A DNA stretch of 64,000 bases from Acridotheres tristis (taxonomy: Eukaryota > Chordata > Aves > Passeriformes > Sturnidae). The translations under genes were made by a program, and so were the position numbers. This document shows, in pieces, positions 38,501-51,955 of the stretch. Below the pieces are notes generated by a model. The model was not told where the DNA came from. It saw only the letters and a list, made by a program, of their open reading frames with translations, and searched no databases. The stretch is from assembly GCA_037013685.1 (NCBI GenBank), contig CM072894.1:6698841-6762840 (forward strand), in the 5' to 3' direction. Each line of letters starts with the position of its first letter. Position 1 is the stretch's first letter.

Positions 38501-40733
38501 GATTGTGGACCATCGAGTGCTCTGGTGAGAGCTGCAGAGAGCTGTCTCTTGAGTGTCCTTTGGCTTCAGGGTGCCCTTTGAGGAGTTTGTGGCATGTAAT
38601 GCCACCAGGCTTTGGAAAGGAACATCAGACAAGATGTTCATTTGATGAACTGCTTCCCTTTCGTGTACAGAACAAGGCAATAGCCTGCAGAAAAAGTCAT
38701 TGCACGATCACATACTGTCATCATGGCTACACATAAAGGAATCCCAACTATGATCATATAGACGTTTTCCCGTTTCACGACAGAGGACTTCAGTTTTCAG
38801 AAAATTAAACTACATTTCTTCTCTCAGACTGTGCTGGTGGCCAGGCTTGTCTTTTTGTGACAGGAGTTTTCAATTGAAGCACCAACTTCCTGCTGTCCTC
38901 TGTTCCTTTAGGAAGAGACAAGTTCACTGTATTATGGGGGAATTCCTTCTTTCCTCCTGTTGTGCAATCCCTCCAGATTTATCTCATATTTGATTAACAT
39001 CATGGCTTCTGCCAAAGGAAATATTGGTAAATCCAGGATTTGTAAGAACTTTACAGAAGCTGATCATGCTTGGAATACTTAATGTGTCCTTGTTCATAAT
39101 TTAGATTGTTATTATCAATATAGTTGAAGGAGTTGACAGTCACAGATAGAATTCCTATTGGAAAGCTGGGGGATTGCCCTTATGGGGTTTGACAGCACAC
39201 ACTTTTGCAGAATCATTGTTTTTGGATCATCTGTTTCTTGTTCAGAGTCCATGACTAATTAGCTTATAAAAAAAAAGTCATTGAGCTTATATCTTATAGA
39301 GAAACCTGTGATGTCAGATTTGATCCCCTAATTGCTCTTGTAATTGGCATTTATTGGAGCTCTTTCACAAGTCAGGGCAGCAGACCTCATTTGTTTTATG
39401 TAGAATGTTGTAAAAACAATTGAACTGGCAGCTGATTACAGTTTTTTATTCAGTAAGCAATTTTGGAAGACTGTGGGCTAGACAGTTGTCTGATTTGCCT
39501 AGGTTGTAAAAGTTAAATGTAAAGAGAGATGAATTTTCAGCATATGGCTCTGTTAGCAATAACATGCATTAGTGGTTTAGCTGGTGTATTGTGTCTGCTT
39601 TATAAATGTTTATATTGCAGCCTTCTGCTAATAGATACTGATGACAGGCAGTGTTGTGGAGGCCCAGTGTATGGCAGTGATCATTAGTTATGGCCCTCTA
39701 ATGATCCATCTACGTGTGTTTGGTAGCATATCCAGTTCTAAGCCATGCTCATGGAAACATCAGCTATTCTGTTGTTCCTTAATAATTTAACACAAGGTCA
39801 TTGTCAACTGGGATGTCAATGTTTAACATTTTATATTGACCATATTCAAGTTTTAGAACTCTTTAAGCATAAGTGAGCCCGGAAATAAAATTGTGCTCAT
39901 GCTTACATAAAGCTTGTCTTATTAATTTTGAAATAATTTGTAATGTTTTCTGATTGCCTAACTATGTGTATAAAGGAAATATGCAGTCTCTTTGTTCTGA
40001 AACTACAGAGAGTTCTGTGGTGAAAGGCAACTTGGAAATGTCACACTCTTGTCAAGGAAAAATAATCCATTGACCCTTATCCATAAAAACTAGTGGAAAA
40101 ATTGTACAGTTGTGACAAGTCTCTGGATCTCATGTCTCAAAAGTGTGAAGAATGTGCTAAGTTTGAATTAAACTATGATGGGTGCTTTGACACCAAAATA
40201 TTTAACTTTTGCCATTTGGCTTCTCTCAAATTCCATACTTTCCTCAGTTACACATCAGCTCTGAACAGCATGGGGTTTGTGGAATGATCTCTTCAAGCCA
40301 CACACACAAAAATGAGCTTTTTTTCAAGAATTTGTCAGTTAGAGACAGTCTTCTGGAATTGTATGCATTAAATTTTTGTAATTGTAACAATGAATGTCTA
40401 ATATCAATGAAAAGAATAAGTGAAGTATTTCTGGTGGCATTCATCCTGAACCCAAAGCATGATTAGCAAGTAATTAACTGTCACTGTTATGCTTTTGCAT
40501 GACTTCACTGGCTGGATCCCAGAAATACTGTTTTGTGTTGTTTTTTTTTTCCTAGTGGTGAAAAAGATCAAGGGCTTCTCTTGGATGTTGAGTTAAGATG
40601 GCAGAGCACAAATTCCTGTGACAAGTGTGAAGAATGACCTGTGGACCTTCTGAGCTTTTCTGTGCCCACAATTCTGTGGTGAACACCTCATTTCTTGCAC
40701 TGGAAAGCTTGGTTTCTCTGGGGATGTTGATAC

Positions 40734-40754
40734 TTTTTTTTTTTTTTTTTTTTT
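40734..40754 (+). repeat. Poly(T), 21 bases
   Basis: Uninterrupted T run followed by 'aacatg'. It is likely to vary in length between individuals. Confidence 0.9.
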
Positions 40755-42667
40755 AACATGCACCTCTTCAGGTCACTGAAAATTGTCCTTTCTGTTTTAT
40801 TTATCCACATTTGATAACTTCAGAGGAAATGCTTCCGCTTATGAAAACATATTTTAATCTGCAGTGTTTGGGAAAAAGTGCATTTGATGAGATCATTGAA
40901 CACTTTGTACCTTTTTAATACACAAGGCCTCTGTACTAGACATGGTAAAATTGCCCAAAGAAGGCACTTAAGTGATTTGTCATAAGATCTTATAGGAATC
41001 TTGGAAATTCTTGGGGACAGTTGTCGTGGATACATCTCCCAGAGAACACGTGTCCCCAGAATCCTTAGATGTCTTCATCCCTTGGGAGTTAATTAGTCCT
41101 TGGCACTGGCAAATTTTTCCTGTGTGTGCTTAAAAAGGTTCAACTGTACTGCAAATAATCTCTTGGTTCATGTCTGACAAAATTATTAGGCCGGATAAAC
41201 TTGATATCCAAAGTATTAGCAATATATGCAAGTATGGATTGAAGATTTAAAAGTCATTTTAAGAGTTTGATCTAATGATTGTGATTTCTGAACTTTCTGA
41301 CAGGTACCCTCAAGGTGAGATGCAAGACACGTGGAGAGGAGGGAACCACTAGATCAGGTTCAGTAAAAACTTTTTTTTACTGTATATCTACATTTCCTCA
41401 CATTTATGTGCTTACTAGCATGAACAGCTGATCCCATATATCGGTGATCTGATGTGAATAGAATTAATTTCTGTTTGTTGTTGGAACTGAAATATTACAG
41501 GAGGTTTTAGTGTGCTGTTTACACAGGGGAAAATCTGTAAACACCTATGGTCCTTTTTCCATCAGAATGCTTCTGTTGTTACTGCAGGGCACCTGAAACC
41601 ACAATAATTGTGGAATAGTGAAAGCTAATGCTTATCCTAGGCAAGTGTGGTTAAAATCTTTATATCCAGCACATATCTTCAGACCTAAGTCAATTTTTAT
41701 TACAAATTCATGGTTCCTTGATGTGCCTTTTCTTGACCATTATTTATCTCACTTTCACAGGCTGATTATTTTATCTGTTGCTTCACTTTTATTTTAGTGC
41801 TCGACTGGGTTAGTTCACAGAACGTGCAGATGTAGGTGTCAGTGCTTTAGGTGATGTGTCTTCAGAGTGAGGTTGTCATCACTGCTTTGAGAGAACACGG
41901 ATCTGCTTTTTTACTGGGTCAGTTTTGTGGGGAAGTGTAGTAATTTAAAAGTTACACTTGTGAGCTTCTGTTGAATTTATTCCATTGGTTTCACTTCCAT
42001 TCAAGTTGTTGCATTCTGGTACAAGGAGCCAGTATCACTGGCCAGGTCAGGTGCATTTTGAAATTAGTAGGACTCTGGTTGAGATTTGCTGTAGGATTTG
42101 AGTTACTGGTTTAAATTACAGGGAGTGTTCTGGGGAGTTGGGAAGGGGAAATCCCTTCTAGAACTTGATGTTTATGTGCTGAAGTAGCTAGGTAGGGATT
42201 TGTTCCTGATGAAGTCATAGCAAGACGTAACATAAAACTGATATTTTTGTTACATGACTTCCTTACAAACCTTTGTAATTAATTTCTCTCAAGAGGAAGC
42301 TGAATATTAATCTGTATGGTTTGTTAGAAGACTACGATTGCATTTTTGATCCAAGGCATGTGATTTGATTAAATAAAGGAGTGTGGAGTGAGAGGATGTA
42401 CTCACATACTCTGCCATGAGCAATATTAAACAGCATGGGCTGTGCTCTCAGAGTGGGGACTTACACTGTGTAACATTTGATGATGTTCTGGCACCTTCAG
42501 CTGATGCTGAAGTTTCTTGATTAAAATATTTTTGAGAAATAAATCAGAAACAGCTAGATGGTCTGATATTCTGCCACAAACTATGAGCTTTGGCTTCTTA
42601 GCTTAATGAAAGTCTTATGGAAACAGGTTGCTGGAGTTTTGCAAGTTGTTTTGGGGTTTTAATGGGA

Positions 42668-42692
42668 TTTTTTTTTTTTTTTTTTTTTTTTT
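42668..42692 (+). repeat. Poly(T), 25 bases
   Basis: The longest homopolymer in the window. No CR1 or other retroposon body is attached. It could be prone to sequencing length error. Confidence 0.9.
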
Positions 42693-43539
42693 GGTGCTTG
42701 TTTTTAACATAGATAAATCTTGTCTACAAAGAGGTGGTGTTTGAAGGCAGAATGTGGTGTGTCTTCAGCCCTCACGTGGTGTTCCCAGGCATCAGGTTAT
42801 GTTGGTCTAAGGCATGAATTGGGAGACATGAGTCCAGAGATATGAGTTCTGCAGAATCAGCAGTATACTGAAAGTCATCTCAACTTCAGATCAGGCTCCT
42901 AAAGATACATTTCAGCTGTGATTGTTGGAGACAGAGAAATATAAATGGGCTCTTTCTGCTGGTGCCTGTCACATGGGACAGTCACTCTTTGTGTAAGACT
43001 GTGTGAGCTTTGCTTACTTGCCTTTTTTTTTTCTAGCTTTTGCCTTTCTGCCTAAGAATAAAGCCTCAAATTTTAGTACTTGCACTGTGAAAATTGTTAG
43101 ATACATTTAGTTACAGTAAGCACTCTTCCAGGGTCTTATTTATTGGGACAGAATGAATAGAAAACTGTTGTTTATATCTATATTCCCTGATTAGTCTTAC
43201 TAGCATGCCAAATATCTAATGAAAAACTGCTTTGTGAATTGTTGGTTTATTTATTTATTTCTTGAACAAAGCCTGGTGTGATGATGTGATCTTATGGTTC
43301 CATAGGGGTAGGCTAATATACTGTAAGTGTCATTAATCTGGAGCTCTGTCATGGTGTCTTAAGCCTCACCTGTTGGATAAATGTAAGACTTTGTCTTCTC
43401 CATTTCCTATCTGTCTGTACTGTTAATTTACACAGTAATACTGGATGCTTATTAGGTTGAAATTGGAAAGGAAATAAATCTGTTACTGAAGTTGATAAAA
43501 ATATAAGCTCTGTGATTTTTCTCTTTTCCTTTTGCAAAG

Positions 43540-43560
43540 TGGTGCTTGCATTTATCTAAG
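43540..43560 (+). other. Candidate 21-nt microexon
   Basis: A long pyrimidine tract (TTTTTCTCTTTTCCTTTTGC followed by AAAG) directly precedes 21 nt, which end in CTAAG and are followed by GTGAGA. The length is seven codons; two frames are open (WCLHLSK in frame 1) and one stops. An unusually strong pyrimidine tract is a hallmark of neuronal microexons in vertebrates. There is no independent support for inclusion. Confidence 0.3.
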
Positions 43561-45062
43561 GTGAGAAGAAAAAAAACCAGTGGAGCCCATATGGAATGAA
43601 AAAGGAAGCTCCCAGTCCCTTCCAGATGCAGATTTTCTCACTATGAGAGGCCTTCACTGTAACACATGTGGTTTTCCATGAGTTATGTTCATCCTTTGGG
43701 ATGTCTAGGTGTATTAAAGCATCTTTAAAGACAAGGTGGTAAATATCTGACTAGCTTAAAGAATGCCAGCTCCTGATGCTTTTTGAATTGTACTGAAGTT
43801 TGGAATAGGCAGTATTCCTTGGCATGGGGAGGATGAGTGTTGATAAGCCTGTGTTCAGAACTTAAATGTTCCTTTCAATGTCAACATATGGATGTCCTTA
43901 GATTTAGAGGCAATTTAGTTTTCACAAAGGAAAACCATAAATTACTAACAGTGTACTGAAGTCATTTGCCAACAGCCTCAATTAGCATAACAAAAAAAAA
44001 ATGCAGAATAAATTCAGGAAGAGCAAGACTGACTTAGCCTTGAATTTTCTGCTGTGTCCCTATTACTGTGCTACAAGGCTTCATTCAGTAGACCTGACAA
44101 ACTGGAAGCTCAAGATGTTAAAGAATAAATTCCATTTTAATCTCTTTTGGGGAAAAAAGCCACCAACTTTTGGAATTGAGGTGGTAATTAGGCTGAAACA
44201 GCATAGATTAGCCCTACTTAATGTGAAATTTAATTATTTGAAAGCAATGAAATTAACATAGTCTGCTCAGGTTGGGGAAAGGTTTGAGTACAGGGATTTT
44301 TGTCAAAAATGTTAGTGCAGACTCTGTGCTATAACTTGTTAATTTGACATAACTTTCTTTTTGCAGTTGGTCATCGATTCAAAGATAAGTAGTTTTCCTC
44401 TTGGTAGAAAAAAATGTCAAAACTGGCTGGATTGAACTTTGGTTCCTAGTTAGCAACAACCAGGGAGATAAGACAACATCCCCTCCTTTATTACATTTGA
44501 GTTTTCCAGCCCTTTGATTCCTCTTTGCTACCTAGGAATGCCAATAGCTGCAGCACAGCTACCAGGCAAGCAGTTTGTCTGGGATTAAGGAAGAGTTGGA
44601 GTCATTTTCCTCACTCTGATTTGAGTCAAGATTCATAAGATGCACAGGACATCTACCTGTTGTGGGGAGGGGAAAGTTCTTGATGGTGTTCTGGTCTATC
44701 TTTCACCATGGTTAAAGGAGGAAAGAAACAAGGCCAGTGCTGGTGGAGCCACACAGTGCCAGGAAGGCACTGGGCAAGGGGAAGCTCACTTTGTGTGGGA
44801 GCTGCTGAACTTTTCACTTCAAGAAACAAGAGGAATGAAGGACTCCAGGATGCACTGGCCTGGTGCTACCATCCTTTGTGCAGTGGAAAAGAGGTCGAAG
44901 TGGTGGTTCTTTGGGTTTTTTTTTCTTTTTTTGGTCACAAAGGGGCGCAAGTTTTAGACCAGGTGAAGGTTTGGGGTCAAATCTGGGGATTCTTGTGAGA
45001 AAGGGACAGTCCATTGCTGCCTGTTTGCCCTGGCTGCAGCTTTTTGGTGCTGATGACATCTG

Positions 45063-45082
45063 CTGAGAAAAGGTTTTCTCAG
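45063..45082. repeat. Short inverted repeat
   Basis: CTGAGAAAA and its exact reverse complement TTTTCTCAG are separated by GG. It may be incidental in this GC-richer block. Confidence 0.6.
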
Positions 45083-48000
45083 AGCAGCTGCACAAGAGCT
45101 CTTCAGTGCCCTGAGCTCCTCCTGCAAGTGCCAGCCCAGCCTGGGCAGTGGCTGCAGCTGCTGTAGGGCTGGTGGAGCATGGGGTGTTCCCTGTCCTTTA
45201 TCAGTGAGCAGGGCAGGCTGCTGGGCCATGCTGGCATGTACCAGCTGGTTTCTTGGCCACTGCCTGCCTTTCAGATGACAAATGTGGTGCTGAAAGCACC
45301 TTGCTTTGGGTATTAGGGGGGGATTAAGTGCCGTCCCTTCCTCCCTCAAGAAACCTGAGCCCACAGTGCTGCTTTAGGTGCTTTTAGCTACTTGACTGTC
45401 AAGTAGAGGACATGGTACTTTTATTGACATCTTTTAGGTGTCAGAGCCTCAAGAATCCTTTGAACTTGTGACTTCTCTGTTTTCTGCTGGCACAGTAGGT
45501 CTAAACGTGGCAGTAAAGAGTAGTAGTAGCATTTTAAGTTGGAAATATCTTTGGAAGGTGGTTTTGGCATATATTTTTCAAAGGTGGAACACAAGTTCAC
45601 ATTTGTGTTTCCAGTGATAGACCATTATGAAAGATTGTTCAATTTATGGATAATATTTTCAAGTTTCTCTTGCTGGGTTTTCACTAAGCAGGTTAATGGT
45701 GCATGTTACTCAGACAGATTGCAGTGAAACTGCAAAGAGATCCAAAGAGATCTTGTAATCCTTAATTTACTGTGAAACTGTTTGCATGCTGGTGGCTACA
45801 AGAATGAAGTTGGAATTGAAAGGGAAGGAGAGAAAAACTGAGCCCAGCTGGCTGTGCCTTTCCTCAGAAAGTGCCTGCACTCTTTGTACACAGACCATGA
45901 ACAGAGAAGTGGTGACTGTAATCTTTCTCCTGAGCCTCTTACATGTCCCATTAGGAAAGGCAAAGGCTATTCTGAAAGTCCAATTTTCTGGTCTGGATTT
46001 GAACAATGGGCTGTTAGTCCTGACCTCCTTCTTGTTCTGCCTTTTTCTTGGAGGGGAGGGAACTAGAACCCTTGGGATGTATCTATGTTTTAATGCCTGT
46101 TGGCTGGGGTGCAAAAACCTGCTGTGCTGTGCTCACAGGACACTGTTGGTGAAGGCTTAACCTGGCACACCCTTTTGGAGAGCCTTTAGGGCACAAGGGG
46201 CAGGCAAAGGCCACCTTTGGAGGCATTTGGGGTTTATTTTGCTGGTGCAGATAAATCTGTTCTGCAATGTATTCATTGTACTGTGAATGAAAGAGCGGAT
46301 GTTTTGATTTGAAAGGGAATCTTGTTTATAATTCTTGTGTATAAGCAAATCATGGGGAGGAAGCCTTACTGGAAAGTAAAAGAGCTTTCCTGGACCATCT
46401 TCTGGTTCAGTAAGCAATAACCCTTATGGTTTTTTGCATCAGTGACAGTGTGTGTGTACATGTATTTTTAAAAGGGCTTCCTAAGGGCCCCTTGCTGCAT
46501 GTGGGTTTGTTTATGGTTCTGTTATGCAAACCATGGGATATTCCCAGCTCCACTCCTTCCAGTTTAAGTTCCCAGCCTCCCTCTCCGTGGCCCTGTGAGC
46601 TGCTGGCTGGTGCAGGGAGTGGGGCTGGTAAACGATAGAGCTGTCTTTCCGCCTCAGTTTCCTCATAAATGGCACCAAATGCTAATTGCTTTTCATTCTG
46701 CACTTCAGCAGGAGCAGAGTGATACAGAGCTAAGCTTTGCTTTTCCCCAGGGTGCCGTGGGTGTGACTGATGGAACAGAGCCAGAAGAATTTGGCAAAGT
46801 AGCCGACTGTAAAAGGAATAATCTCTTTTTCCTGATGATGGATGGCACTTAGAAAGCAGCTGAGCCTAAAAGCCATTTCTCATGCTAAGGCTCTGCAATG
46901 TGCAGGTCAGCCATTGAGCAAATGCAAGCCTTCAAAATGAGAGCTAATAGCTTGGCAGGTTATGCCTGACAAGCACCAAGTGATTTGCTTTTAGTCCTTT
47001 AGTGTGTTGGGTTTAGTAGCTTTTTCGTGGGTTGTAACATTTAGTAATTCTAATATTACATGATCATCTTTTTCTAAATTCAGAAATACCTTAAAAGAAA
47101 ACACAGCTAATAAGAAAATATATTTTCATACTCAAATACAGTACATTTCTTTAATATCTAAAAAATTATTTCTCTTTAACTGCTGCACAGCCGATTAAGA
47201 ATATAGGATAAAAAATACATTTCAGCTGAGCAGTTGTTAAAATGTTGGCCCCTCACTTTTCTGTGGAGCAAATTGACAGCTATCTGGGACAGAGAATCAT
47301 GTGTTGCTCCCAAAGGAATGGTCAGGGAGTTGAGGTGAGATTTGAGAGGAAAATCCACAGTGGAGTGAAGGTAGATTCCTATAGGATAACAGTCGCAAAA
47401 GACACTTGTCGAATTTGACATGCAACATTCATGGCTCTTGGAGAGCTTATGTTGTCATTTACTGCTGATTTGGTAAAAGAAGAATGCTCCCTGGAGTACT
47501 GCTGGAGGAAAGGCTTCCTGGGAAATATCCAAACACTGAGTTTACCCTGCAAGTTTCAGAGCACTTTCCTGAAGAGATCTGAACTTTGGACAGCTGCTTT
47601 TGTCTGATGCTGGAGTTTGAGAAGATGAATGACAGAATTTTTATACAGAAGTCCAATAATGGTAAAGTACCTATATGTGCAACAAAGTCCTAAACCATTG
47701 TAAAATGTCGATTTTTCTTCTAGGAGATAGGCTTGAAAATCAGTCACTAGCACACGATGTGTTGGTCTGTGAATAAAGGCAGTTCTAATCTTTGGATTGC
47801 TTGTTAAAGTGCTGCACTTACTTCTGTGTAAATAGTTAGGTTTTGATAACTTCTCTCTACAACAAAATAGTGCATTATTCAAAACATAGACTTCACAAAT
47901 AGGTTTTGTGAGATTTGTATTCACAAAGCAGCAGCATCTTGACAAAAAGTACTTTTAGTGTGTCTGAAACTCCTTGTGCTTACCAATAAAGATCTGTGAT

Positions 48001-48522
48001 GCTTGAATTGATTTCTTAATCACAAAGCTCAGTTCTATTTTACAGGAGTGTATTGACACCGTAATTATAAATGCAAAGTTTTCATCTTTATTGTAATCAG
48101 TTTTATTATCTAGTATTTGAAAAAATACTTTTCACAACAGACATATTTGTATCTTGGTACACATGTGCACTCTCTACAGTTTTTCTAAGAATGTTTCAGC
48201 TTAGCAGTCTCTAAATAATTATTCAGGTGAAGTAGGAGCCTCATTTAGACTTGCAGACCAGCCAGGAAGGGGAACTGTGTTCTTGTAGAATGAGCTGCCC
48301 TTACAGTTGGAATTCAATGAAACTGAATATGGTTCTTAACTTGCTGTACACTAGTTCAGTACAGGGTGGGAATCTGCTTCAAATTCCTTGTTCTACTTTA
48401 TACAGTTGAGTGTAGAGTTTAGGAGTTAAGTACTTCTATGATCCTAGGAAGTAGGGGGTTTTTTTAGATCTTATTCTGAATTTGCAAATGCATTCCTGCC
48501 TCTTTTTTTTGCTCTATATCTT

Positions 48523-48785
48523 GACGTTACGAGGGCAGCTAAAGCCTTGTTGCAAGGTATTTGTATCCTGTGGTAATTGTGGTCTGATAAAATCCTGTGT
48601 AAGACTAGGCTGTTTGCAGCCAGAAGGGATTTTTCCCGTCTCGAATAGTTGTGATCAGCAGACTGTGGAGAGCAGTGGTTTGCATCACTTGGCCTCAAAG
48701 GGCAAGTTTAACGTAGTGCCAGATACAGTGTAGAGGTGTTGCCTCTACAATTTGTCAGAACATCGAGTTAGTGATGGAATACGTG
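48523..48785. promoter_or_regulatory. CpG-retaining intronic patch
   Basis: Seven CpG dinucleotides fall in about 260 bp, within CpG-poor intron. It includes an 8-bp stem hairpin TGTAGAGG / CCTCTACA at 48729-48749 with a 5-nt loop. No open frame with splice sites supports an exon. It is a candidate conserved regulatory element, by the same reasoning as the patch near 25.2 kb. Confidence 0.35.
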
Positions 48786-51071
48786 GTATGATATAATTGA
48801 AATCATGCTAAAACCATGTCCTAAGCAGGAACTGGCAACCTTATTTACTGGGGCCCTGGTTGTTCTTAACATTAGAAATATATTCAGCAGAAGGACACAT
48901 TAGAAATTTTCAAGTAAATAAGCAATCCTGAGGAGACCAGAAAATGTGGGTATGAAATACATTTTCTGGTAGATCTGGTGTGCCTGTGGTAGGAGGTTAT
49001 CAACTCCAAACTTTTGATTTATGAGAAATAAATAGTGGAAGAAACAGTAGACTGGGGGATCTGACATCCATGTTGCAAGCAGACTATAGAAATGATGAAT
49101 ACACTAGTGTTCTATATGCAAAATACTGTCTCTTAAAATTTAAAATGTCGAAATCTAAAATGTTCAGGTGTTCAGCTTTAGCTGAAATTTATCCATCCAG
49201 TTTAGTGTGACCCTCAGGAAAATCTTTCTTCTTTCTTTCTGTGTGTGGAAGAAAGACAGTCATACCATAAAATTTCAAGCAAGAGCTAGAGCAACAGATG
49301 GATGATGGGATATGTAATTTCTGCTTGATTTAAGTTTACCAGACTCCACAGAATTTCTCTGATTTTTGAAGAGGTAGCAAACCCAGTGCATGGAGAGAGA
49401 AATATGGAACACTCCTGCTGCATTTTCATAACTATACCTTTTGGTAGATTGGTGCTTCAGACTTTGACTGACTTTGTGCTAATATTGTGATACATTTTTT
49501 AATCAAGCAGTTAACACAGCATTTTATTACCCAATGAAGCAATGGAGTGGCATAAGGCATGAAGTTTGCTAGTGCACATGGCATTGCCATACTATTGTTT
49601 AGTGTGCTTTGGTTTACCAATACTTCCTCGTTTTTATAAATTCAGGGAATGCTGGCTACAACTATCTGCCAAATAGTGACTTAGCCAAAAATTAGCTAAT
49701 GATTATGAAAATAACTTCGATTTTGTTTTTGTTTGTACCTGATGCTTTCTGCAGATGTTTCTGTTGTTTCAGATATTAGATATGACTCAAGTAAGGAGCA
49801 TGAATAATGTTTGGAAATAGTCCTCAGTTGTCTGCTGTGGTGTCTCGGTATGGCTGGCATTTCTCCTGGATGTGACTGTGTGCCTACATTTGGAAAGTGA
49901 CAGCCCCAAGCTGATTTTCCTGCAAGTTCTATGAGGTTTTTTTAAGGTAGAGTGCCCGTTTTTTTAACCAGTCTTCATTGTGAATCTTCCTGGACAGTTA
50001 TGAGGATAGAATAGGATGGCTTTCAACAAATTTGTTTTCTGAGACTTTATAAAGTTGCCTTGCTTACAAAGAGTGGGTGATTGATTGTCCCTTGCCTCTT
50101 CTGGAAGATGGACGCTTGTCCTGATGCACAATAAGTAACATGGCAAAAACATCTGACATGTAACAGAAAAGGGCCACAGTGCTTCATCCAGACTTTTTCT
50201 TAACAGGAATGCCCTTTTCTTTTTACTTCTATGTTAAAAAAAAAAACAAAACAAACTCTGACAGGGTTCAAATGTATAGCAAAGGTATAGACTTGGGAAA
50301 GACAAGGTAACAGGAGTCTGCTGCTGCACAACATGGACCCTGATCACTCACCCGCATTGATGCCTCAAACGATTTTGGGAAAGCAATTTAATGGCAATTT
50401 AAAAGGTAGCTCACTTTGTTTTCCTTCCAAGTGTATAAAGAAGACTCAGGAGAAGCTGAAAAAATCTTCCAAATAACCATGCTAACTCGGTATCTATATT
50501 GTATTGCTGATGTATTTTCTGGGGTTTGGCCACACCTGGAGGAGACACCACTCAGTGCTTTATTTCTGTTCCTTACCACAGATCTCTCCTTATGTAGTAA
50601 GGAAGGAACATGAATAAATCTGTTTATTTTACTGATCTTATCAGAGTAATTGCTACATAAGTGTTGCTGTGACTGCAGTAGTTAAGGTCACTTAAATTCT
50701 TGTCCTCCGTTTCACAGCTGCTGAAGATAATCAAACTTATGGAAATAAAGGATGAGCTTTTTCTTTTTATTGTAGTAAAGAGAAGGCAGAATTAAAATTT
50801 CCAGAGTACTTTATTATAGAAATTTTGTAGACATGGTTTGTCAGGGACTTAAGTGTACAAAAATGGCTTGCCCAACATTGACTTAGAAATCCCATGCTGT
50901 GCTGTATTGGGAAATATTCCTATTAAAGGCAATTAAGAGGACACATGTAAAACAGTTCCTTTCTTTCTCAAGGCTGTGTACTTAGCATCATAAAAATTCC
51001 ATGCATTATGGAACATGAAATTTCAGAGGTGGTAATAAAGAAAATAGCCTGCTAAGTAAATTTTTCTTCTT

Positions 51072-51098
51072 GAGTTTCTTTACAGGTTAAAGAAACTC
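51072..51098. repeat. Hairpin-forming inverted repeat
   Basis: GAGTTTCTTTA and its exact reverse complement TAAAGAAACTC flank the 5-nt loop CAGGT. The left arm is a pyrimidine-rich tract ending TTTACAG|GTTAAAG, so the hairpin would overlap a splice-site-like junction if transcribed on the plus strand. Confidence 0.7.
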
Positions 51099-51932
51099 TA
51101 ACCTGTGTGATAAGAGTTGCTAGAGGCCAAGCTAGAGCTGAAAATCTCCAGGGTGTCAATACAAAGTGGAACAGCTCCATTTGACACAAAGTTTATTTTA
51201 AGAGCCCTGTATCACAATTCTTCAGGCTCATCAGTTATTCTTCCCCTTGATGTACACTAAGACTTGAATAACAGCCATGGAAATACTCTTCTGAGCCTTT
51301 TACAGTCTGAGAAGTGCTGTGCTCCCAAACCTAAGAGCTTTCATGTCTTTTAAGATGTTTTGGGAGACAACTGGGACTAGCAGGAGGAGAGGAGAAGCAA
51401 AGGAGTGCTGCTGCAGGATTAATGCACTTCCCTGGCTCCCTAGGATTTGGACTATCCCTGCTGCTCAAAGAAAGTAGCAGCCTGAAGGTTGCAGTCACAG
51501 TATGTGTGGTTTTGTTTTGATAAAAGATACATGATCTTCTGTGATCTGCTTGAATGAAGTTTAATAAGGTCCAGCATCATCCAGGTGAATGAATCCTGGC
51601 AGCTGCTTCCATTCAGGATATTTTTATTTGTGGCCTCCTAGGTGGTATGGTTCATGCTGTTTAGTTGCAAGATCTTTGTGTCCTGCCAAAAAAAATACAA
51701 AAAAGGGAAGTGTTTATTTCAAAATGTTCCTCTTGTTTTTTAACCAGAGAAGTGGAAGGGATTTTCTGATAGAAAGGAATGAAGATTTTCTGCTAAGCAG
51801 GTACTGCAGCCACTTTGTGTCTGATAGTATATTATGGCATATTTGACAACACTGGAAGCCAAGGAATTTGACTTATATTTAATGCACAGCTTGTCTTTCT
51901 CAAAATACAGTTTCTGTTTCTGTCACCCTTAG

Positions 51933-51955
51933 GTAAGAGGTGTTAAATGAAACAG
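51933..51955 (+). other. Candidate recursive splice site with 23-nt RS-exon
   Basis: A pyrimidine-rich tract (TTTCTGTTTCTGTCACCC, then TTAG ending at 51932) is joined directly to GTAAGAGG, giving abutting 3' and 5' splice sites. The downstream 23 nt end in AAACAG and are followed by GTGAGT, a full-consensus donor (edge 51955/51956). All three frames of the 23 nt contain a stop, so inclusion would truncate any coding transcript. This layout (joined splice sites, then a short exon with its own strong donor) matches recursive-splice exons of long vertebrate genes. It is inference from sequence only. Confidence 0.4.

Larger units (their letters stand above)
32590..43539 (+). other. Intron-like sequence
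   Basis: No firmly supported exon. It includes acceptor-like sites at about 38034 (TTTCCATTTCAG) and 40555 (T-run then CCTAG), each without a good donor nearby. Poly(T) runs lie at 40734-40754 and 42668-42692. A 121-codon minus-strand frame (33954-34319) lacks an ATG start and has upstream stops; it is judged chance. Confidence 0.4.
43561..51932 (+). other. Intron-like sequence
   Basis: No supported exon. A strong acceptor at 44366 (CTTTCTTTTTGCAG) is followed by GHRFKDK-stop in one frame and could start a terminal exon, but nothing confirms it. GC-richer blocks at about 44.64-45.36 kb and 46.54-46.66 kb give overlapping open frames on both strands that are judged chance. A candidate 36-nt microexon ends at a weak donor near 49790 (CAA|GTAAGG). 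Confidence 0.4.

Noticed and set aside
40556..40640. Open frame after a poly(T)-CCTAG acceptor
   Set aside because: About 27 codons open in one of three frames is not significant, and there is no donor or polyadenylation context.
44640..45364. Overlapping open frames of up to 136 codons on both strands
   Set aside because: Locally GC-rich sequence, with no flanking splice-site pair and no recognisable protein.
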